Assembly (NCBI RefSeq): GCF_001984155.1
Contig: NZ_MTQO01000044.1
Location: 310,001 to 374,000 of the forward strand
Origin: Actinosynnema sp. ALI-1.44
GTDB lineage: Bacteria; Actinomycetota; Actinomycetes; Mycobacteriales; Pseudonocardiaceae
Length of the DNA stretch: 64,000 nt
Direction of reading: 5' to 3'
The notes under the pieces are model-generated. The model ran no database searches and was not told the DNA's origin. It was given only the letters and a program-made list of their open reading frames with translations. The translations under genes and the position numbers were made by a program. Position 1 is the first letter of the stretch; every line of letters begins with the position of its first letter. Shown in pieces: positions 1 through 9,594 of this stretch.

Positions 1-432
1 GTATCGCGGCGTCAGTTCGATGCTGTTCATCCGCCAGCCGCGCTCGGTGCGCACGCAGCCCACGTGGGCGCCGGTGACGTTCACGCTGACCGGGGGCGCC
101 TCGTTCTCGCGGCCGATCAGCACCCCGATCACGTTGGCGGTCACCGTCGCGCGGTCGCCGTCCAGTTCGATGCCGAGGCTGGACCCGTTGTGCTGTGTGG
201 CCTGGTAGTGGACGTTGAGCTCACGGGTGATCCGGACGACCTCGGCGCGACCCGCGATCGGTTCCCCACCGCCGACGACCAGGGTGATGTCGTCGGTGTA
301 CATCTCGTCGGCGTCGTCGAACTCCTGTGCGTCCAGTGCGCGCCAGTTCCGCGTGAGCAGTTCGGAGATCTCGGCTCGGTCCGACAGCCTGCGCAGCAGA
401 GTGTCCTGTTCGGTCGTGAATGTGTTCGTCAT
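1..432 (-). CDS. SnoaL-like (NTF2-fold) polyketide cyclase/isomerase family protein, 3' end missing
   Basis: The reverse strand is open from an ATG at 432 to the window edge (144 codons, no stop), so the C-terminus is cut off. The start has a GGAG-like ribosome site a few bases upstream. The protein opens with a helical stretch (LLRRLSDRAEISELLTRNW), then FDDADEMYTDDITLVVGGG and GRAEVVRITRELN, and later GDRATVTANVIGVLIG. This is the layout of SnoaL_4/NTF2-like proteins, which are cyclases or hydroxylation partners in aromatic polyketide clusters. It reads away from the regulator at 1283. Being next to a type II PKS supports a tailoring or cyclisation role, but the fold alone does not fix the reaction; some members act as stress or steroid-isomerase-like proteins. 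Confidence 0.75.
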   Translation of the reverse strand, partial: MTNTFTTEQDTLLRRLSDRAEISELLTRNWRALDAQEFDDADEMYTDDITLVVGGGEPIAGRAEVVRITRELNVHYQATQHNGSSLGIELDGDRATVTANVIGVLIGRENEAPPVSVNVTGAHVGCVRTERGWRMNSIELTPRY

Positions 433-1282
433 GTTCGCTCCACATCGGAACTCGGTGGCATGCGGAAAGCAGCTTCTCTTGGGTCGACCCGACCACAAAC
501 GCTGAAATGCCCGACTCCAGCGGGCTCACGCTCGATCCTGGCTTATCCGCCGACCGGTGGCAACCCGCGTCCGGATACACATGGCGCCGTTGAAAATCCG
601 CGTCAAGTGAACTCAACGGCATCGCCAGAAAACATCCAGGTCCTCGTCAGCGGTCACTGGTGGCACATCTCGTGCGTACCGGATGGATGCCCCTCGCCAC
701 AAGCAGGACCCGACTACCGCCGCGAGTCAGACACGCCCGAGGCAGGTCGACAACGGCGAAATCAGACAAAAGGATCGAGTGAATCATCCTCAGCGGACGG
801 TTGAAACCCACACCACTTTTACGCAGCTCTAGCCATTCACCTACATTCAGGGGCGAGAATCACATCGGCGACCGCGCAAAAAGATACCACCCAACGGGGT
901 ACCAGTAAGCCCAGCCTAATATCACCCCACGTGTGCCCACCCGGCGAAACACCGGTTCGTCAACAGTACGAACAGGTGAAAAAATCTACACCGGCAGCGT
1001 CCCCGGCGACTCTCCGTGAAACCTGTCAGGGTTTGACCCGCTTGACAGCCCTGCGGTCATCTATTACCCAGGTTCACAGGGACCACTCGTTCCGCTGGGA
1101 AACCTGGGGAGATCGTTGAACGTCGCTGGAAAACCTCTGCGCCCGCACACACCGCCTGGGCGAAGGAGGCGTATTCCACTCACGTAACAGCCCGGAAACA
1201 CACGAGGGCGCAGCACGCCCAAAACCGGGCCGGGTGTTCGCAATAACCGGCAGGCACCGTACCGCACCAAGCACTGGGGATT
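433..1282. other. 850-bp divergent intergenic region, no gene seen
   Basis: I see no convincing coding sequence in either strand here; the open frames lack ribosome sites and family features. The region separates the leftward SnoaL-like gene from the rightward response regulator, so it should hold both promoters. It is locally less GC-rich than the genes around it (for example around 835-930). The only clear structure is an imperfect 13-bp direct repeat, annotated separately. Confidence 0.6.
1093..1136 (+). promoter_or_regulatory. Direct repeat, possible regulator binding site
   Basis: CGCTGGGAAACCT at 1093-1105 recurs as CGCTGGAAAACCT at 1124-1136 (12 of 13 identical), 31 bp apart, about three helical turns. 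It lies about 150 bp upstream of an OmpR-type regulator start. OmpR-family and SARP regulators bind such same-face direct repeats, so an autoregulatory or cluster-control site is possible. This is inference from position and spacing only. Confidence 0.35.
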
Positions 1283-1978
1283 ATGATCATGCACTCGCTT
1301 CGCATCCTGCTCGTCGAGGACCGGGAGAAGTCCAGCTCGCTGCCACACACCCTGTCGCGCCACGGCTACGACATCGCCACGGTCGGCACCGGCGGCGAGG
1401 CGCTGACCGCCAACGACGACGCCGACCTGATCCTGCTCGACCTCGAACTGCCCGACATGGACGGTCTCGAGGTGTGCAGGCAGATCCGACAGCTCAGCGA
1501 CACCCCGATGATCGCCTTCACCGACGGCGGCGCGCAGCTGGAGCGCGTCCTGGTCCTGCAGGCCGGCTCGGACGACTGCATGGACAAGCCGTACGAGTTC
1601 CGCGAGCTGCTCGCCAGGATCGAGGCGCTGATGCGGCGGCTGCGGCCGCGTCAGCGGCCCCGCGCGGTCGAGCTCAGCCTGTCCATCGGCGCGCTGGAGA
1701 TCGACGCGACCGCCCGCGAGGCACGGCTGGACGGCAGGCACGTCGAGCTGACCCGCAAGGAGTTCGAGCTGCTGCACTACCTGGCGCGCAACGCGGGCAC
1801 CGTCGTCACGCGCCAGCGGCTGATGGCCGAGGTCTGGGGCGACCAGACCCCGCACGCGGCCAGCGTGCGCGCCAGCCGGACGATCGACACCCACGTCGGC
1901 TCGCTGCGCAGCAAACTCGGCGGCAGCGGCTGGATTCGCACCGTGCGCGGGGTCGGCTTCCGCTTCGCCTGCCGTTAA
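1283..1978 (+). CDS. OmpR/PhoB-family response regulator (JadR1-like cluster regulator)
   Basis: The 231-residue protein has an N-terminal receiver (LLVEDREK; phosphoacceptor region LILLDLELPDMDG near residue 55; conserved Lys in DKPYEF near 103) and a C-terminal winged helix (from about 135: LTRKEFELLHYLARNAG, then DTHVGSLRSKLG and IRTVRGVGFRF). The acidic pocket is close to canonical, but no sensor kinase gene is adjacent. Orphan OmpR-type regulators of this kind, such as JadR1 of jadomycin, control angucycline clusters and can bind pathway products instead of being phosphorylated. Start: ATG at 1283 after GGGG; a second in-frame ATG at 1289 is equally possible. It lies 270 bp upstream of the PKS operon on the same strand and is likely its pathway-specific activator. 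Confidence 0.85.
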   Translation: MIMHSLRILLVEDREKSSSLPHTLSRHGYDIATVGTGGEALTANDDADLILLDLELPDMDGLEVCRQIRQLSDTPMIAFTDGGAQLERVLVLQAGSDDCMDKPYEFRELLARIEALMRRLRPRQRPRAVELSLSIGALEIDATAREARLDGRHVELTRKEFELLHYLARNAGTVVTRQRLMAEVWGDQTPHAASVRASRTIDTHVGSLRSKLGGSGWIRTVRGVGFRFACR

Positions 1979-2030
1979 TCGCGCTCGAATCGCATTTTCC
2001 GCACGGCAGTTGCCGCCCCTTGGCAGACGC

Positions 2031-2045
2031 TTGACAAAGCTTTGT
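2031..2045 (+). promoter_or_regulatory. Possible promoter/operator upstream of the PKS operon
   Basis: TTGACA (2031-2036) matches a -35 hexamer and overlaps a perfect 12-bp palindrome, ACAAAGCTTTGT (2034-2045), in the 270-bp gap between the response regulator and the first oxygenase gene. No good -10 hexamer is visible 16-18 bp downstream, so the promoter reading is weak. The palindrome is unusual for such GC-rich DNA and could be an operator. Confidence 0.3.
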
Positions 2046-2248
2046 GGTTGTTCTTGCAGCTCACGCGTTGACGCGGGGCACGGGCGGCGGCAAGACTCGA
2101 TATCAACACACCGACAGCACCGAAAAACCCAGACAGCCCGTCAGAAAGCACTGTCCTGGTGCGGAAACCTTCTCCATTCGACACCCACGCGAATTGATCG
2201 CGGGTGGTTTCCGCGCTGCCATCGTACGCACGAAGGGAACGACAGCTC

Positions 2249-3733
2249 ATGGTCAATGGGAAGCCCGTTGACGCTCCCGTGATCGTCGTCGGCGCCGGGC
2301 CGTCCGGCCTGATGCTCGCCGCCGAACTCCGGCTCGGCGGAGCCGACGTCATCGTCCTTGAGCGGCTTGCCGAGCGGACCGGGGAATCCCGTGGGCTTGG
2401 GCTGTTCATCCGCACCATGGAGGTGTTCGACCAGCGCGGCCTGCTGCCGAGGTTCGGCAACCCCGAACAGAGCTCGCTCGGCCACTTCGGTGGCGTGCCA
2501 CTGGATTTCAGCGTTCTCGACAACCCGCACCTGGCCAACCGCACGGTGCCGCAGTCGCAGACGGAGACCGTGCTCGAGGAATGGGCGGCCGAACTGGGCG
2601 CCGACATCCGCCGTGGGCACACTGTCCGCGCGATCCGGCCCGACGACGACGGTGTCGACGTGGAGGTGGCCGGGCCCGACGGCACTGTCCACACGCTACG
2701 CAGCCGGTACCTGGTCGGCTGCGACGGCGGGCGCAGCCTGGTCCGCAAGCAATGCGGTTTCGACTTCCCCGGTGTCGCGGGGACGATGGAGATGTTCCAA
2801 GTCGACCTCAAGGGCATCGAGATGAAGCCGAGGGAGATCGGCGAGAAGGTCCCCGGCGGCATGGTCATGGGCGGGCCGCTCGAGGACGGCGTCTTCCGGA
2901 TCACCATCTGCGAGCAGGCCAACCTGCCCAAGGAACGCACCGAACCGGTCACGTTCGCCGAGACCGTCGAGGCGTGGAAACGCCTGACCGGTGAGGACAT
3001 CTCGGCGGCGACCCCGGTCTGGATCGGCGCGTTCACCGACGCGACCAGGCTGATCACCGAGTACCGGCGCGGCCGTGTGCTGCTGGCGGGCGACGCGGCG
3101 CACATCCACCTGCCCGCGGGCGGCCAGGGCATGAACACCAGCATCCAGGACTCGGTCAACCTCGGCTGGAAACTGGCCGCGGTGGTTCGCGGTGACAGCC
3201 CCGACAGCCTGTTGGACACCTACCACACCGAACGCCACCCTGTCGGCGAGCGGCTGACGATGAACACCCGCGCGCAGGCGCTGCTGTTCCTGCGCGGCCC
3301 GGAGATGATGCCGCTGCGCCAGGTGATGACCGAACTGGTCGAGTACCCGGAGGCGCACCGGCACCTGGCACGCATGGTCAGCGGCCTGGCCGCCCGCTAC
3401 GACGTCGGCGAGGGCACGCACCCGCTGCTCGGCGAGCGGATGCCACTCGTCGAACTGATCACCGCGGACGGCAAGACCACCACGACCGAACTGCTGCGCC
3501 CCGCTCGTGGCGTGCTGATCGATTGCGCGGACAACGCCGACCTGCGCGCCGCTGCCGAACCGTGGGCCGACCGCGTGGACGTGATCACCGCGTCCCCGCA
3601 CGAGAGCGGCCCGCTGGACGGCACCGCGGCGGTGTTGCTGCGGCCCGACGGGCACCTGGCGTGGACACCCGAGAGCAGCGACGACCTGGCGACCGCGCTG
3701 GAGCGCTGGTTCGGCCCGAAGGAAACACGATGA
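2249..3733 (+). CDS. FAD-dependent aromatic polyketide hydroxylase (PgaE/JadH-like)
   Basis: This is a class A flavoprotein monooxygenase of 494 residues, the normal size for the p-hydroxybenzoate-hydroxylase-fold enzymes of angucycline clusters. The Rossmann motif VVGAGPSG lies near residue 15, the [12 protein letters not shown] motif near 160, and the FAD motif [16 protein letters not shown] near 285, followed by [12 protein letters not shown]. Such enzymes hydroxylate or oxidatively rearrange the tetracyclic core with NADPH and O2. I chose ATG 2249 (AAGGGAA upstream) over a 15-codon-longer form because the longer start has no ribosome site. The stop overlaps the KS start by four bases (ATGA), so translation is coupled. 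It is a close paralogue of the oxygenase at 8239. Confidence 0.9.
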   Translation: MVNGKPVDAPVIVVGAGPSGLMLAAELRLGGADVIVLERLAERTGESRGLGLFIRTMEVFDQRGLLPRFGNPEQSSLGHFGGVPLDFSVLDNPHLANRTVPQSQTETVLEEWAAELGADIRRGHTVRAIRPDDDGVDVEVAGPDGTVHTLRSRYLVGCDGGRSLVRKQCGFDFPGVAGTMEMFQVDLKGIEMKPREIGEKVPGGMVMGGPLEDGVFRITICEQANLPKERTEPVTFAETVEAWKRLTGEDISAATPVWIGAFTDATRLITEYRRGRVLLAGDAAHIHLPAGGQGMNTSIQDSVNLGWKLAAVVRGDSPDSLLDTYHTERHPVGERLTMNTRAQALLFLRGPEMMPLRQVMTELVEYPEAHRHLARMVSGLAARYDVGEGTHPLLGERMPLVELITADGKTTTTELLRPARGVLIDCADNADLRAAAEPWADRVDVITASPHESGPLDGTAAVLLRPDGHLAWTPESSDDLATALERWFGPKETR

Positions 3734-4998
3734 CTCGCAGAGAAGTGGCGATCACCGGGATCGGGGTCGTCTCCCCCGGCGGGATCGGCGTACCGGAGTT
3801 CTGGTCGCTGCTCACCGAGGGGCGCACGGCCACCCGGCTGGTCACGTCGTTCGACCCGGCGCAGTTCCGGTCGCGGATCGCCGCGGAGGCGGACTTCGAC
3901 CCGGCCGAGCACGGCCTCGGCCCGCAGGAGATCCAGCGGATGGACCGGGCCGCCCAGTTCGGTGTGGTGACCGCACGGGAAGCCGTGCGCCGCAGTGGCC
4001 TTGACGTGTCCACTGTGGATCCCGGCAGGATCGCGGTGAGCGTCGGCAGCGCGATCGGCGCGTCCATCGGTCTCGAGGAGGAGTACCGGGTCGCCAGCGA
4101 CGACGGCAAACTGGACCTGCTCGACGAGAACTACGCGTCCAAGCACCTCTACAACTTCTTCGTGCCCAGCTCGATCGTGGCCGAGGTGGCGTGGGCGGTC
4201 GGCGCGGAGGGCCACGCCACCATGGTCTCCGACGGCTGCACGTCCGGTGTGGACGCGGTGGGCTACGGTTGCGAGCTGATCCGCGAGGGCTCGGCTGACG
4301 TGGTGATCGCGGGCGGCACCGACGCCCCGATCACGCCGATCACGCTGGCCTGTTTCGACGCGATCAAGGCGACCACCCCGCGCAACGACGACCCGGAGCA
4401 CGCCTCCCGGCCGTTCGACGCCAGCCGCAACGGGTTCGTGCTCGGCGAGGGCGCCGCGATGTTCGCCCTGGAGGACCTGGAGCACGCACGCCAACGCGGC
4501 GCGCACATCCACGCGGTCATCTCGGGCTTCGCGGGACGCTGCAACGCCTACCACATGACGGGCCTGAAGACCGACGGCCGCGAGATGGCCGAGGCGATCC
4601 GTGTCGCGATGGACGAGGCACGCGTCAACCCCGAGGACATCCAGTACATCAACGCGCACGGGTCGGGCACCAAGCAGAACGACCGGCACGAGACCGCCGC
4701 GTTCAAGCGCAGCCTCGGTGAGCAGGCGTACCGGATCCCGGTCAGCTCCATCAAGTCGATGATCGGGCACTCGCTCGGCGCCATCGGCGCGATCGAGGTC
4801 GCCGCGTCCGTCCTCGCACTGGAGCACGACGTGCTGCCGCCGACCGCGAACCTGCACACCCCCGATCCCGAGTGCGACCTGGACTACATCCCGGTCACCG
4901 CACGGGAGCAGGACACCGACACCGTCCTGACGGTCGCCAGCGGGTTCGGCGGGTTCCAGAGCGCGATGGTGCTCACCGCACCGGGAGCGAGCCGATGA
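3730..4998 (+). CDS. Type II PKS ketosynthase alpha subunit (KS-alpha)
   Basis: The 422-residue protein has the full condensing-enzyme set: nucleophile Cys170 in [13 protein letters not shown], first His in [17 protein letters not shown] (near 310), and Lys/His in [15 protein letters not shown] (near 340-347). With the chain-length factor it forms the heterodimer that loads malonyl-ACP extenders and builds the poly-beta-ketone on ACP. The gene overlaps both neighbours by ATGA (3730-3733 and 4995-4998), giving the classic KS-CLF-ACP order. If the amino-acid module at 18.9-28 kb supplies the starter, this KS must accept a non-acetate primer. Confidence 0.97.
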   Translation: MTRREVAITGIGVVSPGGIGVPEFWSLLTEGRTATRLVTSFDPAQFRSRIAAEADFDPAEHGLGPQEIQRMDRAAQFGVVTAREAVRRSGLDVSTVDPGRIAVSVGSAIGASIGLEEEYRVASDDGKLDLLDENYASKHLYNFFVPSSIVAEVAWAVGAEGHATMVSDGCTSGVDAVGYGCELIREGSADVVIAGGTDAPITPITLACFDAIKATTPRNDDPEHASRPFDASRNGFVLGEGAAMFALEDLEHARQRGAHIHAVISGFAGRCNAYHMTGLKTDGREMAEAIRVAMDEARVNPEDIQYINAHGSGTKQNDRHETAAFKRSLGEQAYRIPVSSIKSMIGHSLGAIGAIEVAASVLALEHDVLPPTANLHTPDPECDLDYIPVTAREQDTDTVLTVASGFGGFQSAMVLTAPGASR

Positions 4999-6206
4999 AA
5001 CCGTCCACAGTAGTCACCGGGATCGGTGTCACGGCACCGAACGGCCTCGGCACCAAGGCCTACTGGGCCGCCACACTGGAAGCCACCAGCGGCATCGACC
5101 GGATCACCCGGTTCGACCCGAGCCGCTACCCGGCCCGGTTCGCCGGCGAGGTGCCGGGGTTCGTGGCCAAGGAGCACCTGTCCAGCAGGCTGCTGCCGCA
5201 GACCGACCACATGACGCGCCTGGCGCTGGTGGCGGCGGACTGGGCGTTCGCCGACGCGGGCGTGCAGCCCGACCAGCTCGACGGGTACGACATGAGCGTC
5301 GTGACCGCCAGCTCGGCCGGTGGTTTCGAGTTCGGTGAACGCGAGCTGCAGGCCTTGTGGAGCAAGGGCAGCAAGTACGTCAGCGCGTACCAGTCGTTCG
5401 CGTGGTTCTACGCGGTGAACACCGGGCAGATCTCGATCCGCAACGGCATGCAGGGCCCGAGCGCCGCTCTGGTGAGCGACCACGCGGGCGGGCTGGACGC
5501 GATCGGCCAGGCCAGGCGGCAGATCCGCAAGGGCACGCCGCTGGCGTTGACCGGCGGTGTGGACGGTTCGATCTCGCCGTACGGCTGGATCTCGCACCTC
5601 GCGAGCGGCCGGATCAGCACGGCCGAGACGCCGGACCGGGCCTATCTGCCGTTCGACGCGGCCGCGTCGGGCTACGTTCCCGGCGAGGGCGGCGCGTTGT
5701 TCGTCCTGGAGGAAGCGAACGCCGCGCGAAAGCGGGGCGCCGAGATCTACGGCGAGATCGCCGGATACGCGTCCACCTTCGACCCGCGGCCGGGCAGCGG
5801 ACGGCCACCCGCGCTCAAGCGGGCGATCACGTTGGCGCTTCAGGACGCCGGTATGGCGCCACAGGACATCGACGTGGTGTTCGCCGACGCGGTCGCCGTT
5901 CCGGAGCTCGACCGGCTGGAGGCCGAGGCGATCACCGAGGTGTTCGGGCCGCGCGGGGTGCCCGTCACCGCGCCGAAGACCATGACCGGACGGCTGTACG
6001 CGGGCGCCGCCCCGCTGGACGTCGCCGCCGCGCTGCTGGCCATCCGCGACGGCGTGCTCCCGCCGACCGTCCACATCGAACCGGACGACGGTTACCAGCT
6101 GGACGTGGTGACCGGGATCCGGACAACGCCGCCGCGCAGCGCTCTCGTGATCGCCCGCGGGTACGGCGGTTTCAACTCGGCCGTCGTCGTGCGGTCCGCT
6201 CGCTAG
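4995..6206 (+). CDS. Type II PKS chain-length factor (KS-beta/CLF)
   Basis: The 403-residue protein is a KS-like subunit without the active-site cysteine. The equivalent site reads [14 protein letters not shown] with His163, where most chain-length factors have Gln (typically AEQAGGLDA). The cavity region [15 protein letters not shown] (about 109-123) carries Gly and Leu at the positions that in the actinorhodin CLF are Thr112 and Phe116. Small residues there accompany longer (decaketide-type) chains, as expected for an angucycline skeleton; that comparison is from memory. It overlaps KS-alpha by ATGA and is followed after 8 bp (AGGAGG) by the ACP. Confidence 0.95.
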   Translation: MKPSTVVTGIGVTAPNGLGTKAYWAATLEATSGIDRITRFDPSRYPARFAGEVPGFVAKEHLSSRLLPQTDHMTRLALVAADWAFADAGVQPDQLDGYDMSVVTASSAGGFEFGERELQALWSKGSKYVSAYQSFAWFYAVNTGQISIRNGMQGPSAALVSDHAGGLDAIGQARRQIRKGTPLALTGGVDGSISPYGWISHLASGRISTAETPDRAYLPFDAAASGYVPGEGGALFVLEEANAARKRGAEIYGEIAGYASTFDPRPGSGRPPALKRAITLALQDAGMAPQDIDVVFADAVAVPELDRLEAEAITEVFGPRGVPVTAPKTMTGRLYAGAAPLDVAAALLAIRDGVLPPTVHIEPDDGYQLDVVTGIRTTPPRSALVIARGYGGFNSAVVVRSAR

Positions 6207-6214
6207 GAGGAAAC

Positions 6215-6475
6215 ATGTCCGACAAGTTCACCATCGAGGACCTGAAGTCGATCCTGCGCGAGTGCGCGGGTGAGGACGAGGGCGTCGACCTCGACGCGCA
6301 GATCCTGGACACCAAGTTCGAGGACCTCGGCTACGAGTCGCTGGCCATCTTCGAGACCACCAGCCGGATCGAACGCGAGTACGGCGTCTCGCTGGGTGAG
6401 GAGGCCCTCAACGACGCCGACACGCCCCGCGCTCTGCTCGACATCGTCAACGCCCGCCTGCTCAGCCTGGCCTGA
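6215..6475 (+). CDS. Type II PKS acyl carrier protein
   Basis: The 86-residue acidic protein has four-helix carrier architecture; the phosphopantetheine site is Ser42 in FEDLGYESLAIFE. A strong AGGAGG lies seven bases before the ATG. It completes the minimal PKS and carries the growing polyketide. A second ACP (22704) and a carrier domain fused to a BtrH-like protein (18941) have different sequences around the serine, so they probably serve the amino-acid starter branch. Confidence 0.97.
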   Translation: MSDKFTIEDLKSILRECAGEDEGVDLDAQILDTKFEDLGYESLAIFETTSRIEREYGVSLGEEALNDADTPRALLDIVNARLLSLA

Positions 6476-6496
6476 CCCCACCGAAAGGGAACTGCA

Positions 6497-7270
6497 ATGC
6501 CGAAAGTAGCCCTCGTCACCGGCGCGACCAGCGGTATCGGCCTCGCGGTCGCCCGTGCCCTCGCCGGGCTCGGCCACCAGGTCTTCATCGGGGCGCGGAC
6601 CGCCGACAACGTCGCCGCGACCGTGAAATCCCTGCAGAAGGAAGGCTTCGACGTCGACGGCACCAGCCTCGACGTGCGGGAGCCCGGCGAGGTCCGCGGG
6701 TTCGTGCAGGCGGCCGTCGACCGCTACGGCCCGGTGGACGTCCTGGTCAACAACGCCGGTCGCACCGGCGGCGGACCGACCGCCGACATCCCGGACGAAC
6801 TGTGGCACGACGTGATGGCCACCAACCTCAACAGCGTCTTCCTGATGACCAGGGAGGTGCTCACCACCGGCGGCATGCGGGACAAGAAGACCGGCCGGAT
6901 CATCAACATCGCCTCCACCGCGGGCAAGCAGGGCGTGGTGCTCGGCGCGCCGTATTCGGCGTCCAAGCACGGCGTGGTCGGCTTCACCAAGGCGCTGGGC
7001 AACGAACTCGCCCCGACCGGCATCACCGTGAACGCCGTCTGCCCCGGTTACGTCGAAACGCCGATGGCACAGGGTGTCCGGCAGCGGTACGCGGTGGCGT
7101 ACAAGACCACCGAGGACGCCATCCTGGAGAAGTTCAACGCCAAGATCCCGCTCGGCCGGTACTCCACGCCCGACGAGGTCGCCGGTCTGGTCGGCTACCT
7201 GGTCTCGGACACCGCCGCGTCCATCACCTCGCAGGCGCTCAACGTCTGCGGCGGCCTCGGCAACTTCTAA
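6497..7270 (+). CDS. Polyketide ketoreductase (C9-type, ActIII-like SDR)
   Basis: This 257-residue classical short-chain dehydrogenase has TGATSGIG (cofactor site, residues 9-16), NNAG near 85, INIAST (Ser), YSASK (Tyr/Lys) and the PGYVETPMA segment typical of aromatic polyketide ketoreductases. They reduce one carbonyl (usually C9) of the nascent poly-beta-ketone with NADPH and help set first-ring folding. The start follows AAAGGGAA. Its place directly after the ACP and before the aromatase is standard in reducing type II clusters such as angucyclines. Confidence 0.95.
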   Translation: MPKVALVTGATSGIGLAVARALAGLGHQVFIGARTADNVAATVKSLQKEGFDVDGTSLDVREPGEVRGFVQAAVDRYGPVDVLVNNAGRTGGGPTADIPDELWHDVMATNLNSVFLMTREVLTTGGMRDKKTGRIINIASTAGKQGVVLGAPYSASKHGVVGFTKALGNELAPTGITVNAVCPGYVETPMAQGVRQRYAVAYKTTEDAILEKFNAKIPLGRYSTPDEVAGLVGYLVSDTAASITSQALNVCGGLGNF

Positions 7271-7281
7271 GGAGCGGTGAC

Positions 7282-8232
7282 GTGTCCAACGAGAACCTGC
7301 GTGAGGTCGAGCACGAGATCACCGTGCGGGCCGGAGCGGACGAGATCTACCGCCTGCTGGCCGAGTGCGTGAACTGGCCGCGGCTGTTCCCACCGACGGT
7401 GTACGTCGACCGGACCGAGATCTCGGCCGAGGAGGAGCGGATCCGGATCTGGGCGACGGCCAACGGCGAGGCCAAGAACTGGACCTCACGCCGCTGGCTC
7501 AAGCCCGCCGAGCGGCGCATCGACTTCCGCCAGGAGGTCTCGCCGCCGCCGGTGGCGTCCATGGGCGGCGGCTGGATCATCGAGCCGCTGTCGGAAGGCG
7601 AGAGCCGTGTCCGGTTGCTGCACGACTACCGGGCGATCGACGACGACCCGGACAGTCTGAAGTGGATCGACGAAGCCGTTGACACCAACAGCCGCAAGGA
7701 ACTCGGCGCGCTGAAGGAGAACATCGAACGGGCGGCGGTGACGGCGCGGGAGGACCTGATGCTGTCGTTCGTCGACACGGTCGAGATCGCGGGCTCGGCC
7801 AAGGACGTCTACGAGTTCGTCAACGAGGCCGACCGGTGGACCGAGCGGCTGCCGCACGTGGCCAGGGTGTCACTGCAGGAGGACACCCCGGGCCTGCAGG
7901 TCCTGGAGATGGACACCCGGACCAAGGACGGCTCGACGCACACCACCAAGTCGGTCCGGGTCTGCTTCCCGAACGAGAAGATCGTGTACAAGCAGACCAC
8001 GCTGCCCGCGTTGATGGCGTTGCACACGGGTTACTGGGAGTTCGTCGAGCACGACGACGGCGTGACCGCGTCCTCCGAGCACACGGTCGTGATCAACACC
8101 GAGAACATCGCCAGGATCCTCGGCGCCGACGCGACCGTGGCGGACGCGAAGAAGTTCGTGCACAACGCGCTGAGCACCAACAGCCGCGCGACCCTCGGGC
8201 ACGCCAAGGACTACGCCGAGAAGCGGAGCTGA
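7282..8232 (+). CDS. Didomain polyketide aromatase/cyclase (SRPBCC, ActVII/JadD-like)
   Basis: The 316-residue protein holds two START/Bet v1-like halves: residues 1 to about 150 (VEHEITVRAGADEIYRLL at the start) and about 155 to 316 (SFVDTVEIAGSAKDVYEFV). Each begins with the same strand-helix pattern. Didomain enzymes of this class aromatise and cyclise the first ring of reduced polyketides. The GTG start at 7282 has AAGGAG seven bases upstream and lies 11 bp after the ketoreductase stop. A long upstream open extension in the same frame is only read-through inside the ketoreductase gene and was discarded. Confidence 0.93.
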   Translation: MSNENLREVEHEITVRAGADEIYRLLAECVNWPRLFPPTVYVDRTEISAEEERIRIWATANGEAKNWTSRRWLKPAERRIDFRQEVSPPPVASMGGGWIIEPLSEGESRVRLLHDYRAIDDDPDSLKWIDEAVDTNSRKELGALKENIERAAVTAREDLMLSFVDTVEIAGSAKDVYEFVNEADRWTERLPHVARVSLQEDTPGLQVLEMDTRTKDGSTHTTKSVRVCFPNEKIVYKQTTLPALMALHTGYWEFVEHDDGVTASSEHTVVINTENIARILGADATVADAKKFVHNALSTNSRATLGHAKDYAEKRS

Positions 8233-8238
8233 GCCGTC

Positions 8239-9594
8239 GTGCGGGACACGTCCGTGATCGTGGTCGGCGCAGGCCCGGCAGGGCTGTTGCTGGCCGGTGA
8301 GCTGCGGCTCGGCGGAGCCGACGTGATCGTGCTGGAACGGCTGGCCGAACCGGTCACCGAGTCACGGGCCTCCGTGCTGCACGCCCGCACGATGGAACTG
8401 TTCGACCAGCGCGGCCTGCTCGACGAGCTGGGCACGCTGCCCAACCTGCCGATGGGCCACTTCGGCGGGCTCCCGCTCGACCTGACGGCCGACACGCGTT
8501 ACCCGGGGCAGTGGAAGCTGCTCCAGACCCGGACCGAGGCGCTGCTCGAGCGTTGGGCCACCGGGCTCGGCGCTCGGGTGCGCCGCGGGTTCGAGGTCAC
8601 CGGGCTGACCGAGAAGTCCGACTGTGTCGAGATTTCCGGCGTCGAAGTATCGGGCACAGTCGTGCTGCGCGCGGACTACGTGGTCGGGTGCGACGGTGAG
8701 CAGAGCACGGTCCGGCGGCTCGCCGGGTTCGACTTCCCCGGCGAGGACGCGGGCCGCGAGCTGATCAGGGCCGACATCACCGGCATCGAGATCCCGAACC
8801 GGAAGTTCGAACGGCATCCGCGTGGACTGGCGAACGCCTACCGCTACCCGGACGGCACGACCAGGCTGATGATGCACGAGTTCGGTGCCCGGCCCCAGGG
8901 CACCGAGCCGACGCGTCAGCAGCTGGTCGACACGTGGCACCGGATCACCGGCGAGGACATCAGCGGCGGGGCCGTGGTGTGGCTCAACGCCTTCGACGAC
9001 ACCCGCAGGCAGGTGGCCCAGTACCGCAAGGGCCGGGTCATGCTGGCCGGGGACGCCGCGCACCGGCAGCTCCCGACCGGCGGTCAAGCGATCAATCTGG
9101 CCCTGCAAGACGCGATGAACCTGGGCTGGAAACTCGCCGCCCAGGTACGCGGCGACGTCGACCTGCTGGACACGTACCACGAGGAACGCCACCCGGTCGG
9201 CGCGCACGTCCTGGCCAACATCGCCGCACAGACCCAGTTGCTGTTCAGCGACCAGAACATCGAACCGGTCCGGACCGTGATGGCCGAACTGATGGCGATG
9301 GAGCCGGTCCGCAACCACCTCGCCGAGATGATCAGCGGCCTCGGCATCCGCTACGGCGATGTCGGCAGCCGCATCCCGCCGATTCCGGCCCTGCGTACGG
9401 GCAAAGGTGTGCTGTTGGGCGGCGATCGGGCCGTCGCCGCACCCTGGGCCGACCGCGTCGAATTCGCCGACGAACTGGGCTTCGGCAGCGCCCTGATCAG
9501 GCCGGACGGCTACATCGCCTGGGTCGGCGGCACCTGCGGAACCCTCGAAGCCGCACTGCGCCAGTGGTTCGGCGCTGACAGGAGGACGACATGA
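8239..9594 (+). CDS. FAD-dependent angucycline-type hydroxylase, second copy
   Basis: The 451-residue class A flavin monooxygenase has VVGAGPAG (near residue 8), DYVVGCDGEQST and the FAD motif GDAAHRQLPTGGQAIN, followed by [12 protein letters not shown]. It closely resembles the oxygenase at 2249 (shared [16 protein letters not shown] and MGHFGGLPLDL-type segments), so the two arose by duplication and probably act at different ring positions. It starts with GTG six bases after the cyclase stop and shares ATGA with the next reductase. Confidence 0.92.
   Translation: MRDTSVIVVGAGPAGLLLAGELRLGGADVIVLERLAEPVTESRASVLHARTMELFDQRGLLDELGTLPNLPMGHFGGLPLDLTADTRYPGQWKLLQTRTEALLERWATGLGARVRRGFEVTGLTEKSDCVEISGVEVSGTVVLRADYVVGCDGEQSTVRRLAGFDFPGEDAGRELIRADITGIEIPNRKFERHPRGLANAYRYPDGTTRLMMHEFGARPQGTEPTRQQLVDTWHRITGEDISGGAVVWLNAFDDTRRQVAQYRKGRVMLAGDAAHRQLPTGGQAINLALQDAMNLGWKLAAQVRGDVDLLDTYHEERHPVGAHVLANIAAQTQLLFSDQNIEPVRTVMAELMAMEPVRNHLAEMISGLGIRYGDVGSRIPPIPALRTGKGVLLGGDRAVAAPWADRVEFADELGFGSALIRPDGYIAWVGGTCGTLEAALRQWFGADRRTT

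Noticed and set aside
64-804. Long rightward open frame over the SnoaL-like gene
   Set aside because: It is antisense to a recognisable protein family, has no ribosome site and its translation is low-complexity Arg/Gly-rich shadow sequence.
6802-7281. N-terminal extension of the aromatase/cyclase
   Set aside because: It is only the open third frame of the ketoreductase gene; the GTG at 7282 has AAGGAG and gives the family's normal start.
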